The notes: generated by a model not told the origin, from the sequence alone. Shown: positions 30,246 through 41,046, numbered from the stretch's first letter. The stretch: DNA of 64,000 bases from Echiichthys vipera (GCA_963691815.1 OY829646.1:496001-560000), one strand, 5' to 3'. Program-made: numbers and translations.

Positions 30246-31600
30246 CTTTGGCTCCTAGAGGGCACTTTAGCACATGTTTTGGCTCCTAGAGGGCACTTGA
30301 GCACGCTTTTTGGCTCCTAGAGGACACTTTAGCACATGTTTTGCCTCCTAGAGGGCACATTAGCACGCATTTTGGCTCTAGAGGACACTTTAACACGCAT
30401 TTTGGCTCCTAGAGGACACTTTAGCACATGTTTTGCCTCCTAGAGGGCACATTAGCACGCATTTTGGCTCTAGAAGACACTTTAACACGCATTTTGGCTC
30501 CTAGAGGCCACTTTAGCACACGTTTCGGCTCCTAGAGGGCACTATAGCACACATTTTGGCTCCTAGAGGGCACTTGAGCATGCATTTTGGCTCCTAGAGG
30601 ACACTTTAGCACATGTTTTGCCTCCAAGAGGGCACATTAGCACGCATTATGGCTCTAGAAGACACTTTAACACGCATTTTGGCTCCTAGAGGACACTTTA
30701 GCACATGTTTTGCCTCCTAGAGGGCACATTAGCACGCATTTTGGCTCTAGAAGACACTTTAACACGCATTTTGGCTCCTAAAGGCCACTTTAGCACACGT
30801 TTCGGCTCCTGGAGGGCACTATAGCACACGTTTTGGCTCATGGAGGGCACTTGAGCATGCATTTTGGCTCTGGAAGACACTTTAACACGCATTTTGGCTC
30901 CTAGAGGGCACTTTAGCACACGTTTTGACTCCTGGTTTCGTGGCAGATTTAAGTGAGGAAACAAGAAGAGACTGTTGAGTGTAAACAACATGGAGGCTTC
31001 CACGGACGAGATGAGCAGCTATGGAGCAAGCCGCTCACTAACTCTTTTGTCTCTGGATCCTTCTGTTGAATATGGACCGGGCTCCTAGAGGGCACTTTTG
31101 CACATGTTTTGGCTCCCAGAGGGCACGTTAGCACACATTTTGGCTCTAGAAGAAACTTTGGGCGCATTTAACATGCATTTTGGCTCCTAGAGGGAGCTTT
31201 AGCACACGTTTTGGCTCCTAGAGGGCACTTTAGAACACGTTTCGGCTCCCAGAGGGCACTTAAGCACACGTTTCGGTTCCTGGTTTCGTGGCAGATTTAA
31301 GTGAGGAAACGAGAAGAGACTGTTGAGTGTAAACAACATGGAGGCTTCCACGGATGAGATGAGCATCTATGGAGCAAGCCGCTCACTAACTCTTTGTTCT
31401 CTGGATCCTTCTGTTGAATATGGACCGGTCTCCTGAAATTGGGCCTTTGGCTCCTAGAAGGCACTTTAGCACACGTTTTGGCTCCTAGAGGGCACTTTAG
31501 CACATATTTTGGCTCCTAGTGGGCACTTGAGCATGGATTTTAGCTCCTAGAGGGCACTTTAGCACATGTTTTTGGCTCCTAGAGCTTACAGCGTGGAGGC
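30245..31600 (-). repeat. 33-bp minisatellite arrays with repeated element ends
   Basis: Units of TTGGCTCCTAGAGGGCACTT plus TAGCACACG-type sequence, about 20 copies to 30930, again at 31087-31290 and 31440-31590. Between them the 110-bp block with CAACATGGAGGCTTCCACGG and TCTGTTGAATATGGACCGG recurs (30138, 30980, 31330), so array plus block were amplified together. A higher-order pattern of alternating CTCCTAGAGG and CTCTAGAAGA units is visible. Confidence 0.92.
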
Positions 31601-32087
31601 AAAGCTCAGAAAGTAAACAACATGTGGGTAAAGGATATTTGCCCTTTGTGTAACGTGAATTTACGGATCAAAGGCCCAATTTCAGGTGCTTGGTCCATCT
31701 TCAACAGAAGAATCCAAAAGAAAAAAGCGTTAGCCTCCATTTTGTTTACACTGAACAGTCAGTCTCCGTTGCGTCACGCTTCGACCCGCATCAAAACCAA
31801 CGCTGATTGGTTTGGCCGCTGGTCAAACATCCAAATTTTCTCCGCCGCAAGTTACCAGACTGATCTAAAGGAGAAAATACAATGGAGCTCACGAGATCAG
31901 GACGGTTTCATGAGGCAAACCAATAATTCACTTCACCCTAATGTGAAGATATACCTTGTTACAGCCTTAAAAAATACTACACAGCTCTTTAACAGGGGTG
32001 GTCAATCAGAAAAAAACACCCCTGCACTAAAGGTCAGGAAATTAAAAGAGAAACAGAAATGCATCTATGAAATAATCCATATTCAAC
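31600..32087. other. Intron 3 start region of the odorant receptor; diverged repeat
   Basis: 31720-31880 is related in reverse complement to 26470-26600 and 27940-28070 (CCAATCAGTGTTGGTTTGGA type), another fragment of the inverted-repeat element. No coding signal. Confidence 0.5.
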
Positions 32088-32352
32088 CTGGACGACAACC
32101 CTCTGCGCCTTGTGGTGCAATGTGTTGTACACAGAGTCAGTGTAACAGATGACAGTCCTGGACAAGATGGACCGGGGCTGGGTGGCGAGGATGATGACAA
32201 CATCTGTGAAGGCCGGGATGAAGGAGAAGACCCAGATCAGTGCGATGAGAGCATAGGCTCGCTGCACAGTGCAGATCTGGATGTGATGAAGAGGCCGACA
32301 GACAGCAATGTAACGCTCCATCGCCATGCCGGCGAGGTTCAGAGGGCTGGTC
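32088..32352 (-). pseudogene. Odorant receptor exon 3
   Basis: 88 codons after one base completing the split arginine codon. It holds the receptor hallmark MAMERYIAVCRPLHH (end of helix 3) and helix 4 (ALIALIWVFSFIPAFTDVVI), then the second extracellular loop with a cysteine (VICYTDSV). Acceptor TTCATGTAG|G; donor GTCCAG|GTTGAA, a weaker donor. No lesion seen. Confidence 0.83.
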
Positions 32353-32704
32353 CTACATGAAGACAAAGATTTGTTTATCCCTGTATTTCCTACCGTTGCA
32401 GATAACACTTTTGTCCCTAACTTCTCCACCCAAATAGAGATAATATGACGGTAAATCTATGTACATGTGCAAGAACCTTGAGAGAAACACATTTCATAGG
32501 TAATAATGTGTAGAATGTAATAAGGAAAGTTCCCAGTTCCCAGATCAGCCTGTTCTTCAGAATAAAAGTCCTCTACTGTGTGCGTATGGGTGCTAGTTTC
32601 ATGTTTTTATCGCTGCATCCCCCCATTTTTTTTTTTTTAGCTTAAAAACAATCCATTATCACATTTTTTATATCAATCTCGTAATTTTGTTGTGATATTT
32701 CTCT

Positions 32705-33010
32705 CATCTCTCTCTCATCTTCATCCGCTTAACCGGGGTCGGGTCGTGGGGGCGGCAGCTTTAGCAGGGGACCCCAAACTTTCCTTTCCCGGGCCACATT
32801 AACCAGCCCTAACTGGGGGATCCCGAGGTGTTCCCAGGCCAGTGTGGAGATCTAATCCCTCCACCTGGTCCTGGGTCTTCCCCGAGGCCTCCTCCCAGCT
32901 GGACGTGCCTGGAACACCTCCCTAGGGAGGCTCCCAGGGTTCATCCTTACTAGATGCCCAAACCACCTCAACTGGCTCCTTTCAACGCAAAGGAGCAGCG
33001 GCTCTACTCT
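32705..33010 (-). mobile_element. RTE-type LINE tail
   Basis: Starts at CTCATCTTCATCCGCTTAAC and contains GGTCGGGTCGTGGGGGCGGC, the reverse complement of the tail at 24541-24785. It lies in intron 2 of the odorant receptor. Confidence 0.75.
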
Positions 33011-33469
33011 CTACTAATTTACTCAGGTTTCTTGCTTTAATTTGATGCTCTACTCGTGGTCTATTTAAACCGTCATAGGTCCTGCCCGCCGCTTTTGGAC
33101 CTTTATTGGTCGGCTGTGTATAGTCTTAGTGACTGAATAACATAATTCAACATAAATAATAACCATTATTTTACAAGTGGGCACAGTTGCTTTAAGTCTG
33201 TCGCCCATTATTTCAGATTCTAATTCTGAAAGTGTCAGAAAATTCAGCAAGGAGACTGTGGGAACATGGGCAGGCCGTTTGCTTGTGACCTTCTTGGGGT
33301 CGTCCTCGTCCTTTTCAAAGTGATCCCAGATTATAGACGCCTTTCCCGACATGATTGGATATTAGTTAGTAACTTTCTAACGGTGATGTACATCCAAGGG
33401 TAGGGATATGTTATCCCAGAGGACTCCGGGGGGAGTTGCAAGGTACCGACAGTCACTGAGATGTCAAAA

Positions 33470-33870
33470 AACTCCGCAGTGGGAAAGCCCCAGAGATTGA
33501 TGAGATTCATCCTGAAATGCTGTAAGCTTTGGGTTTGGAGGGGCAGTCCTGGTTGACACGTCTCTTCAAAATTGCGTGGACGTCTGGGACAGTGCCAAGG
33601 GAGTGGCAGACTGGGGTGTGCCAATTTACAGGGGTTTCCCACTACTCAGCCTCACAGGTAAAGTCTACTCCAAGGTGCTGGAAAGTAAGGGTTCGTCCTA
33701 TAGTCAAACCAAGGATCCTCTCCCAAGGATCCTGGAGGGGGCCTGGTAATATGCCCATCCAGCCTACATGTGCTTTGTGGATCTGGAGAAGGCATATGAC
33801 CGGGACCCCCGGGAGATACTGCAGGAGGTGCGACCCGACCCCAGATAAGCAGTTGAAGATGAGTGAGTGA
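33470..33870 (+). mobile_element. RTE-type LINE fragment with RT remnants
   Basis: IHPEMLxALGLEGQSWL-like and FVDLEKAYDRxPRE-like RT phrases appear in shifting frames (33500-33560 and 33775-33810), and the end GACCCGACCCCAGATAAGC is the family tail. RT and tail are joined directly, so the 3' coding third is deleted. Confidence 0.65.
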
Positions 33871-34064
33871 TGAGGGTTTGACACTCACAGTTGCCAGGCT
33901 GCTATTGGCAACCCTCTAAGAAATTGTCAACAGATCTTTGACATTAAGTTTCCATCAGTGGCAACCACTTGTTAACATATATACAAACAACAAAATGTGC
34001 ACTCAAAAGATCTCTTAAAAAAATATTTGTTTCATTAGTGATTTTTAAATTTTACTGTCTAGAA

Positions 34065-34314
34065 CATGGGTGTCAAAGTCAAGGCCCGCGGGCCAGATCC
34101 GGCCCGCGAATGAATTATCTTGGCCCCCGGGATGATATTTGATTAGTATTAAAACCGGCCCCCACGCCACAGCTGCTGGTGTTTTTCACGCACCAAAACT
34201 ACATTACCCACAATGCAACGGTAGTCTGCGAACTCACTGCAGCGCAGCAAGTGGGCCGCCTCTGCTTCATTATTCATCAGCATTCAGGGCAGATGTCAAC
34301 TTTCAGCATCCCTG
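34065..34314 (+). mobile_element. hAT-type MITE with exact 8-bp target duplication
   Basis: 250 bp with ends CATGGGTG and CATCCCTG (imperfect inverted repeats), flanked by GTCTAGAA at 34057-34064 and 34315-34322. The start GGTGTCAAAGTCAAGGCCCG belongs to a widespread fish hAT family. Confidence 0.85.
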
Positions 34315-34324
34315 GTCTAGAACA

Positions 34325-34556
34325 TCTCATCTCATCTTCAGCCTCATATAAGGGGTCGGGTCGCGGGGGCAGCAGCTTTAGCAGGGGACCCCAAACTTCC
34401 CTTTCCCGGGCCATATTAACCAGCTCTAACTGGGGGATCCTGAGGCGTTCCCAGGACCAGTGTGGAGATCTAATCTCTCCACCTGGTCCTGGGTCTTCCC
34501 CGAGGCCTCCTCCCAGCTGGACTTGCCTGGAACACCTTCCTAGGGAGGTACCCGGG
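34325..34556 (-). mobile_element. RTE-type LINE tail, interrupted by the hAT MITE side
   Basis: CTCATCTTCAGCCTCATATA then GGGTCGGGTCGCGGGGGCAG, the same tail as 32705-33010, next to the hAT insertion. It ends near ACCCGGGAG. Confidence 0.75.
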
Positions 34557-34801
34557 AGAAACCAGAAAATATTGATGCCTGTGCATTGTTGCATTTATTT
34601 AGTAGCGTCTTCATAGTCTTTGTTTCAAGCTGCACATCTTTTAAGCCTATTGTTGAAACAGAACAGCTAACTACAATAACCAAATACCTACCCAATGAAC
34701 AAATACTCGAATATTCAGGTCCAGCCCTAATTCCAAATCGAGTCGTGTCAGAAACAGGCTTAAATCATACAGAGTATGACCAGCTTCAGTTAAACACCTA
34801 C

Positions 34802-34942
34802 CTGTTGGTGGCGACTAAGATGACCAGCATAATGCAGCAGGAAGTAAAGCTCGTTGGAATGGTGTAGGTCATGACTTGCAGAGCCAGAGAAACGGTCAGC
34901 ATAATCATGTCGTTTATCACCAAATGGATGTAGAGCACATAC
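34802..34942 (-). pseudogene. Odorant receptor exon 2
   Basis: 141 bp. Completing an arginine codon from exon 1, it reads YVLYIHLVINDMIMLTVSLA, helix 2, and ends in helix 3 (IMLVILVATN). Acceptor TTTTCTGCAG|G; donor AACAG|GTAGGT. The open frame in another phase (72 codons) is a shadow. No stop or indel seen. Confidence 0.83.
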
Positions 34943-35130
34943 CTGCAGAAAAGTTAGACGAAGGAGATAAAAGGAGACGAGGAGGGAAAGGAGCAGAAAG
35001 ATAAACATGATGACGACAAAGGAGAGAAGAGAGAGAGAGTCATGTTGATCAAGACTAAACTTTGGCCGATTCAGCAGAGCTGTCTGAAAGAAAGCTCATG
35101 GATCGAAGTCACGGCGGGTCTGTCGTTCAC

Positions 35131-35276
35131 CTGGGGTCTTCTGGGAGACCTGGCTCTTAAAATAGGTGTAGACAAAAGCTCCATTCACGCAGTTGATGAT
35201 GGAGCCAAGAGCAAAGGATGACGAAGTTCTTTACGTAAGCGCTTTTGTAACTGTCCAGACGGCCGGTCAAGTTCAT
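35131..35276 (-). pseudogene. Odorant receptor exon 1, two frameshifts
   Basis: Starts at ATG 35276 (MNLTG, with an N-glycosylation site). KNFVI is in frame, then an extra base near 35213 shifts the reading. The helix-1 remainder (LGSIINCVNGAFVYTYFKSQ) is readable in the second frame. A missing base near 35140 restores the phase needed for exon 2. Donor CCCCAG|GTGAAC. Sequencing error or pseudogenisation could explain the pair. Confidence 0.72.
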
Positions 35277-35374
35277 GTCGCACCTCCGTCTGCTCGGTGC
35301 CTCAGCAGAGCCCCACGCGTCCTCGGGAACCTGGAAATTGATTCAAATGACTGGATATCCTAGTTCAGGGGTGT
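35277..35374. promoter_or_regulatory. Region upstream of the odorant receptor start
   Basis: No clear TATA box; about 100 bp lie between the ATG and a palindromic MITE, so any promoter would lie within or beyond transposon sequence. Confidence 0.25.
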
Positions 35375-35560
35375 CGAAGTGATCCGGTAAAGGGGCTGCT
35401 GTGGCTGCAGGTTTTCATTCCAACCAAGCAAGAACACACCTGATCAAACAAATCCAACTGTCTGAAGGGGATTCAGGTGATTGCATGACTCAAGTCAGGT
35501 GTGTTGTTGCTTAGTTGGAATGAAAACCTGCAGCCACAGCGACCCTTTACAGGTTTGCTG
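35375..35560. mobile_element. Palindromic hAT-like MITE, right end cut
   Basis: CAGGGGTGTC at the left; GGCTGCAGGTTTTCATTCCA and TGGAATGAAAACCTGCAGCC form long inverted arms with a 90-bp middle. The expected terminal GACACCCCTG is replaced by Penelope-tail sequence. Confidence 0.7.
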
Positions 35561-35564
35561 TGAC

Positions 35565-36080
35565 TTTCGTTAAGACTCAATAGAGCACTAACCAAGTCCA
35601 AACCTACTTCCCACCAACAACTGGACCAGGACCAGGCTGGGACTGTACTAGGACAAGGACCAGGCTGGGACTGGTCCAACTAACTGGTGTGGAGATCCAC
35701 GTATTTAACCTCTCACAAGGCCAATGATGTCACTGGAACCCTTTGTGCTCCAGGTGCCAACGACCATCGTTAGAGTGGCAGTCGTTGGTGGAAGATGGTT
35801 TGGACTTCGTTAGTGCTGGTCCAGTCCCAGCCTGGTCCTGGTCATGGTCCAGTTGTTGGTGGGTTGTAGGTTTGGACTTCGTTAGTGCTCTATTGAGTCT
35901 TAACGACAATCGTTGGACTCCCCTGCCCAGGAGATTCAACAATCTAACCTTTAAAGAATAACTGTTCACAAATGTCCTCCTGTGACTCAACGGCTGTTGT
36001 TAAGACTCAATAGAGCACTAACGAAGTCCAAACCTACTTCCCACCAACGACTGGACCAGGACCAGGCTGGGACTGTACTA
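35565..36080. mobile_element. Penelope-like 3' tails, inverted pair
   Basis: GACTCAATAGAGCACTAACC (plus) at 35574, the reverse form at 35880-35910, and the plus form again at 36005. CTGGTGTGGAGATCC and AAGGCCAATGATGTCACTGG show the minus orientation in the middle. Short GGACCAGG tracts are present. Confidence 0.78.
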
Positions 36081-36255
36081 GGTCTTTGTCTCTCTCTGTC
36101 CATCCGTCCATCTTTGTCTCTCTCTGTCCACCTGTCCGTCTTTGTCTCTCTCTGTCCATCTGTCCGTCTTTGTGTCCATCTTTGTCTCTCTCTGTCCACC
36201 TGTCTGTCTTTGTCTCTCTCTGTCCATCTGTCTTTCTTTGACTCTCTCTGTCTTT
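36081..36255 (+). repeat. About 28-30 bp minisatellite
   Basis: Units of CTTTGTCTCTCTCTGTCCAT plus CTGTCCGT, about six copies. Confidence 0.9.
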
Positions 36256-38640
36256 GTGTTTGTCTTCATCTGTTTTTAGTCGTTTTGTCATGTTTTTGTG
36301 GTGTTTTCATCTGTTTTTAGTTGTTTTGTCATGTTTTTGTGGTGTTTTCATCTGTTTTCAGTCGTTTTGTAATGTTTTGCGTCTGTTTTTAGTCGTTTTG
36401 TCATGTTTTTGTGGTGTTTTCATCTGTTTATAGTCGTTTTGTCATGTTTTGCGTCTGTTTTTAGTCGTTTTGTCATGTTTTTGTGGTGTTTTCATCTGTT
36501 TTTAGTCGTTTCATCACGTTTTTGTGTTGTTTTCGTCTGGTTTTTAGTCGTTTCATCACATTTTTGTGGAGTTTTGCGTTTTGAGTCGTTTTCTTGTGGT
36601 GTTTTCATCTGTTTTTAGTCGTTTTGTTATGTTTTTGTGGTGTCTTCATCTTTTTTAGTCGTTTCATCACGTTTTTGTGGTGTTTGCATCTGTTTTTAGT
36701 CATTTTGTCATGTTTTTGTGGAGTTTTGAGTCTGTTTTTAGTCGTTTTGTCTCGTTTTTGTGGTGTTTTCATCTGTTTTTAGTCGTTTCATCACTTTCTT
36801 GTGGTGTTTTCATCTGTTTTTAGTTGTTTCATCAAGTTTTTGTGGAGTTTTGCATCTGTTTTTAGTCGTGTTTTTGTGGAGTTGTGCGTCTGTTTTTAGT
36901 CGTTTCGTCATGTTTTTATGGTGTTTTCAGCTGTTTTGAGTCGTTTCATCACATTTTTGTGGTGTTTTGCGTCTGTTTTTAGTTGTTTCATCACGTTTTT
37001 GTGGTATGTTCAACTGTTTTTAGTCGTTTCATCACATTTTTGTGGAGTTTTGCGTTTTTAGTCGTTTTCTTGTGGTGTTTCCAACTGTTTTTAGTCGTTT
37101 TGTCACATTTTTGTGGAGTTTTGCGTCTGTTTATAATCGTTTTGTCATGTTTTTGTGGAGTTTTGAGCCTGTTTTTAGTCGTTTTGTCTCGTTTTTGTGG
37201 TGTTTTCATCTGTTTTAGTCATTTCATCACGTTTTTGTGGTGTTATTATCAGTTTTTAGTCGTTTCATCACATTTTTTTGGTGTTTTGCGTCTGTTTTTA
37301 GTCGTTGCGTCACGTTTTTGTGGAGTTTGTGTCTGTTTTTAGTCGTTTTGTAATGTTTTTGTGGAGTTTTGCGTCTTTGTTTAGTCGTTTTGTCATGTTT
37401 TTGTGGTGTTTTCATCTGTTTTTAGTTGTTATGTCATGTTTTTGTGGTGTTTTCATCTGTTTTTAGTCGTTTTGTGATGTTTTGCGTCTGTTTTTAGTCG
37501 TTTCATCACGTTTTTGTGATGTTTTTCATCTGTTTTAAGTTGTTTCATCACGTTTTTGTGGTGTTTTCGTCCGTATTTAGTCGTTTTGTCATGTTTTTGT
37601 GGTGTTTTCATTTGTTTTTAGTCGTTTCGTCATGTTCTTGTGGAGTATTGCGTCTGTTTTTAGTCGTTTCATCACATTTTTGTGGAGTTTTGCGTTTTTA
37701 GTCGTTTTCTTGTGGTGTTTTCATCTGTTTTTAGTCGTTTTGTCACATTTTTGTGGAGTTTTGCGTCTCTTTATAATCGTTTTGTCATGTTTTTGTGGAG
37801 TTTGAGCCTGTTTTTAGTCGTTTTGTCTCGTTTTTGTGGTGTTTTCATCTGTTTTTAGTCGTTTCATCACGTTTTTGTGGTGTTTTAATCACATTTTTGT
37901 AGTGTTTTGCGTCTGTTTTTTGTCGTTTCGTCACGTTTCCATGGTGTTTTCATCCGTTTTTAGTCGTTTCATCAAGTTTTTGTGGAGTTTTGCGTTTGTT
38001 TTTAGTCGTTTTATAATGTTTTTGTGGAGTTTTGCGTCTTATTTTAGTCGTTTTACCACGTTTTTGTGGTGTTTTCATCTGTTTTTAGTTGTTTTGTCAT
38101 GTTTTTGTGGTGTTTTCATCTGTCTTTAGTCGTTTTGTCATGTTTTTGTGGTGTTTTCATCTGTTTTTAGTCGTTTCATCACATTTTTGTGGTGTTTTGC
38201 GTCTGTTTTTAGTCGTTTCGTCACGTTTTTATGGTGTTTTCATCTGTTTTTAGTCGTTTCATCAAGTTTTTGTGGAGTTTTGCGTCTGTTTTAAGTCGTT
38301 TTGTAATGTTTTTGTGGAGTTTTGCGTCTTATTTTAGTCGTTTTACCACGTTTTTGTGGTGTTTTCATCTGTTTTTAGTTGTTTTGTCATGTTTTTGTGG
38401 TGTTTTCATCTGTTTTTAGTCGTTTTGTCATGTTTTGCGTCTATTTTCAGTCGTTTTGTCATGTTTTTGTGGTGTTTTCATCTGTTTATAGTCGTTTTGT
38501 GGAGTTTTGCGTCTGATTTTAGTCGTTTTGTCATGTTTTTGTGGTGTTTTCATCTGTTTTTAGTCGTTTCGTCATGTTCTTGTGGAGTATTGCGTCTGTT
38601 TTTAGTCGTTTCATCACATTTTTGTGGAGTTTTGCGTTTT
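36256..38640 (+). repeat. About 41-bp T-rich minisatellite, roughly 55-60 copies
   Basis: Units combine TTTTTGTGGTGTTTTCATCT with a TTTTTAGTCGTTTTGTCA part. Variants (GGAGTTTTGCGTCTG instead of GGTGTTTTCATCTG) alternate in higher-order blocks. The F/V/C-rich plus frames and K/T-rich minus frames are artefacts of the repeat. Confidence 0.95.
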
Positions 38641-39003
38641 TGCTTCTATGCCCGCTATGTTTTAGACTGAACCCAGGATATGATCACCTTCCAGGAATCG
38701 GACCGTGACAGTGTTGAAGTTGTGGAATCACACTGATTGGTTGATGGCCAATCACGTGACTTAAAGGAAGTGACGCAATTGGCCGTCGACCAATCGGTGG
38801 TCGCTAACCCTGGAAGTGGGCGTCAACCAACCGTGGTTGCCACATGTGTGCACGGCACACGTGGTCAGTTGATTTGGGACTTCGATGTTGCAAGGTGCTA
38901 ACAGGAAAGCTTCTAAGGTAGGTTTTGTGGAAGTCTTGTTCTTGTCTTGTCATATATATATCATGTAATATAGAGTTTATTTTTCCTTCGTTCCGGGTTA
39001 GCG
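38641..39003 (+). other. Satellite remnant and candidate leader of the small basic gene
   Basis: 38641-38705 is one diverged copy of the 104-bp satellite. The next 300 bp hold CCAATCAC/ATTGGTTG pairs and a CACGTG-like palindrome (GGCACACGTG). GGGTTAG|CG at 39001 could be an acceptor for an upstream untranslated exon. Confidence 0.4.
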
Positions 39004-39102
39004 ATGCAGCAACCTGAGCTATGGACACCGGAGGATGTGGAGATGCATCGGATGAATGTACAGAATTCGGGCAACTTACACCAGGCCAGAGAACAAAGAC
39101 AA
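39004..39102 (+). CDS. Small basic protein gene, exon 1
   Basis: ATG at 39004, 33 codons: MQQPELWTPEDVEMHRMNVQ and on to EQRQ, ending at a GTGTAA donor. Phase 0 into exon 2. The protein is not recognised. WTPEDVEM is a helix-start pattern. The model rests on three exons that keep phase 0 with GT/AG sites. The gene is convergent with the recombinase gene on the other strand. Confidence 0.5.
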
Positions 39103-39638
39103 GTGTAATTTTAAAGATTTAAAGACGCCAGGTCTACTTCCAGGAAAGTTACCAAAAAATGAGTTAAAGACAACGTTCAATTCTTGGAATTATACGTTCA
39201 TCAATGTAACCCTAACCTGTAGCTAAGTGATACGGTTTTTTATAGATTGAGATGCGCTTGCCACTTGCCAGGAGAGAGCAGCCTTCTCATATTCCTTGTG
39301 GTCATGGGTCTTCTTGGAATCGTGTACACAGTCATCATTTCATGTCTCCATTTTTTTAAATATATTTAAAAATAAACCCTGAATCAAAGAAATGCTTTTC
39401 TGAGTCTTATTGGACTGGAGTAGAATATATGGAAGTGTATGTTGAAATTGTGGAACTAAGGGTTGATTCCTGGAAGTCGATTTGGAAATGCATTCATCCA
39501 CCCACCGTGGCGCCACAGACATATGCCCAGGGCCTTTGCCTGAAATAGGGCAAGTAGCATTCATCCTTGTCGATATTGTGGAAGTGATGATCCATGGCCA
39601 TGTCTTACGTTTGGTATGTTGTTGTTGTTTCTCTATAG

Positions 39639-39710
39639 TTGGACTTGTCCACAAGTGACGAGGAGGAACGCCTGGAACGACGGCTCTCAAAGGAGCACCA
39701 CATGGATTTG
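39639..39710 (+). CDS. Small basic protein gene, exon 2
   Basis: 24 codons between CTCTATAG and GTGAGT: LDLSTSDEEERLERRLSKEH and MDL, an acidic-then-charged helix with possible casein-kinase sites. Both splice sites are strong. Without this exon the frame would not continue. Confidence 0.55.
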
Positions 39711-39801
39711 GTGAGTAGAATTCCTGTAATGTGGTGGTTCAGTCAGTGTAATATACGGAAATGCAATACTTAACCCCAAATATAACACACTCTTTCCATA
39801 G

Positions 39802-40029
39802 GATTGTCATACCGTTGGACCAGTCTCCCCGTCTGGGAAGAGGAAGAAGAAGAAGAGGAAGCTGAAGCTCCGTCGCAGAAAGGCCAAGGTGACTACGAGG
39901 GATGACGGATCTTCCTCAGAAGAAGTCGCACTTCCGGAAAGAATACCCACTTTTGGTCGACGAAGAGTACTGAACTTCAGCCCCAAATTACTTGCGATGC
40001 TCGAGCTGCTTTTCCAGACAGAAATCTAG
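39802..40029 (+). CDS. Small basic protein gene, exon 3
   Basis: 75 codons after TTTCCATAG. A strongly basic stretch KRKKKKRKLKLRRRKAK (about residues 13-29 of the exon) looks like a nuclear localisation or nucleic-acid-binding signal, followed by an acidic SSSEE and a hydrophobic NFSPKLLAMLELLFQTEI end. The TAG at 40027 may be premature: the same frame stays open for 47 more codons, with helical, arginine-rich content (MRRRIRQVLAS), to TAA at 40171. AATAAA lies at about 40210. Confidence 0.55.
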   Translation, partial: DCHTVGPVSPSGKRKKKKRKLKLRRRKAKVTTRDDGSSSEEVALPERIPTFGRRRVLNFSPKLLAMLELLFQTEI

Positions 40030-40229
40030 ACCAAAGTCATCATGAGACGTCGAATTAGACAGGTCCTGGCCTCTAACCCAGCATTCCTCCGTATTTGCAG
40101 CAAACTGCATTTATCTGTTGAAAATGTGAGAAATCATATTAGAATAATGATAAGAAATGATGGCTCTACTTAAATGTGATGTATCATGTTGTATCCAAGT
40201 GTATAATATTGTATTTGGAGAAAATAATA

Positions 40230-40890
40230 CAAATAAAGGCTCAAGGTTGAATTCCTGAAAATGAACCTCCATGCGGTACATATGTCAGACACATGCCCGG
40301 GGACAGGTGCTTCACTTGGGGGGACGGTTCCAATGAGAACCGGGGGTAAAAGTATAATTTGTGGAAGTTGACCACCATATGGTAAAGATGTCAGACACAT
40401 GCCCGGGGACAGGTGCTTGACTCAGGGGGAGGTTTCAATGAGAACCGGGGGGGTAAAGTATAACTCCTGGAAGTGGACCTCCATACGGTACATACCTCAG
40501 ACACATGGCGGGGATAGGTGCTTTTCTGCCCGCAATGATTTTAGAGTGAACCGTGGATGTGATCACCTTCCAGGAATAAAACCACCATGCGGTAAGTATC
40601 TAAGATAAATGCCCGGGATATGTGCTTCTATGCCCGCTATGTTTTTAGAGTGAACCATGGATGTGATCACCTTCCAGGAATAATACCACTATGCGGTAAG
40701 TATCTAAGATAAATGCCCGGGATATGTGCTTCTATGCCCGCTTTGTTTTTAGAGTGAACCGTAGATGTCATCACCTTACAGGAATAATACCACCATGCGG
40801 TAAGTATCTAAGATTAATGCCCAGGATATGTGCTTCTATGCCCGGAATGTTTAACAGCTAAAGGTCTGTATGGTCACCTTCCAGGAATTT
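40230..40890 (+). repeat. 104-bp satellite in the intergenic space
   Basis: Three well-kept units at 40570-40880 spaced by 104-105 bp, preceded by more diverged ones (CAGACACATGCCCGGGGACA). Unit features: CACCATGCGGTAAGTATCTA, TGCTTCTATGCCCGC, and ATCACCTTCCAGGAATAAT. The same family fills the intron at 41870-42500. Confidence 0.9.
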
Positions 40891-41046
40891 AACCTCTATG
40901 GTAATGAATGAAACATTATTGTTTAAACAGTCTTTTATTTACATAATTACAGAACTTAGATTCAATACAAATAATTTTCAACAAGACTTATTAGACAATC
41001 ATTATTACACACTATTATTACACACTATTCACATATTATTCAAATA

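Larger units (their letters stand above)
27410..35276 (-). pseudogene. Odorant receptor (131-2-like), four exons, probable pseudogene
   Basis: Four minus-strand exons give a seven-helix receptor of about 320 residues: 35276-35131, 34942-34802, 32352-32088 and 27820-27410. Every junction has GT/AG, and the phases of exons 2, 3 and 4 match (AG|G, then phase 0). Family hallmarks are MAMERYIAVCRPLHH after helix 3 and PRLLSPLIYGVRDQKF in helix 7. Teleost 131-2-like odorant receptors are the best match by memory. The introns hold RTE tails, a hAT MITE, pogo copy D and the 33-bp arrays; intron 3 is over 4 kb. Exon 1 carries two frameshifts that compensate each other, which would scramble about 25 residues of helix 1, so the gene is probably dead unless these are sequence errors. 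Confidence 0.78.

Noticed and set aside
36256..38640. Phenylalanine/valine/cysteine-rich frames resembling membrane proteins
   Set aside because: They follow the minisatellite period, with lysine/threonine-rich counterparts on the other strand; no start context or conserved motif.
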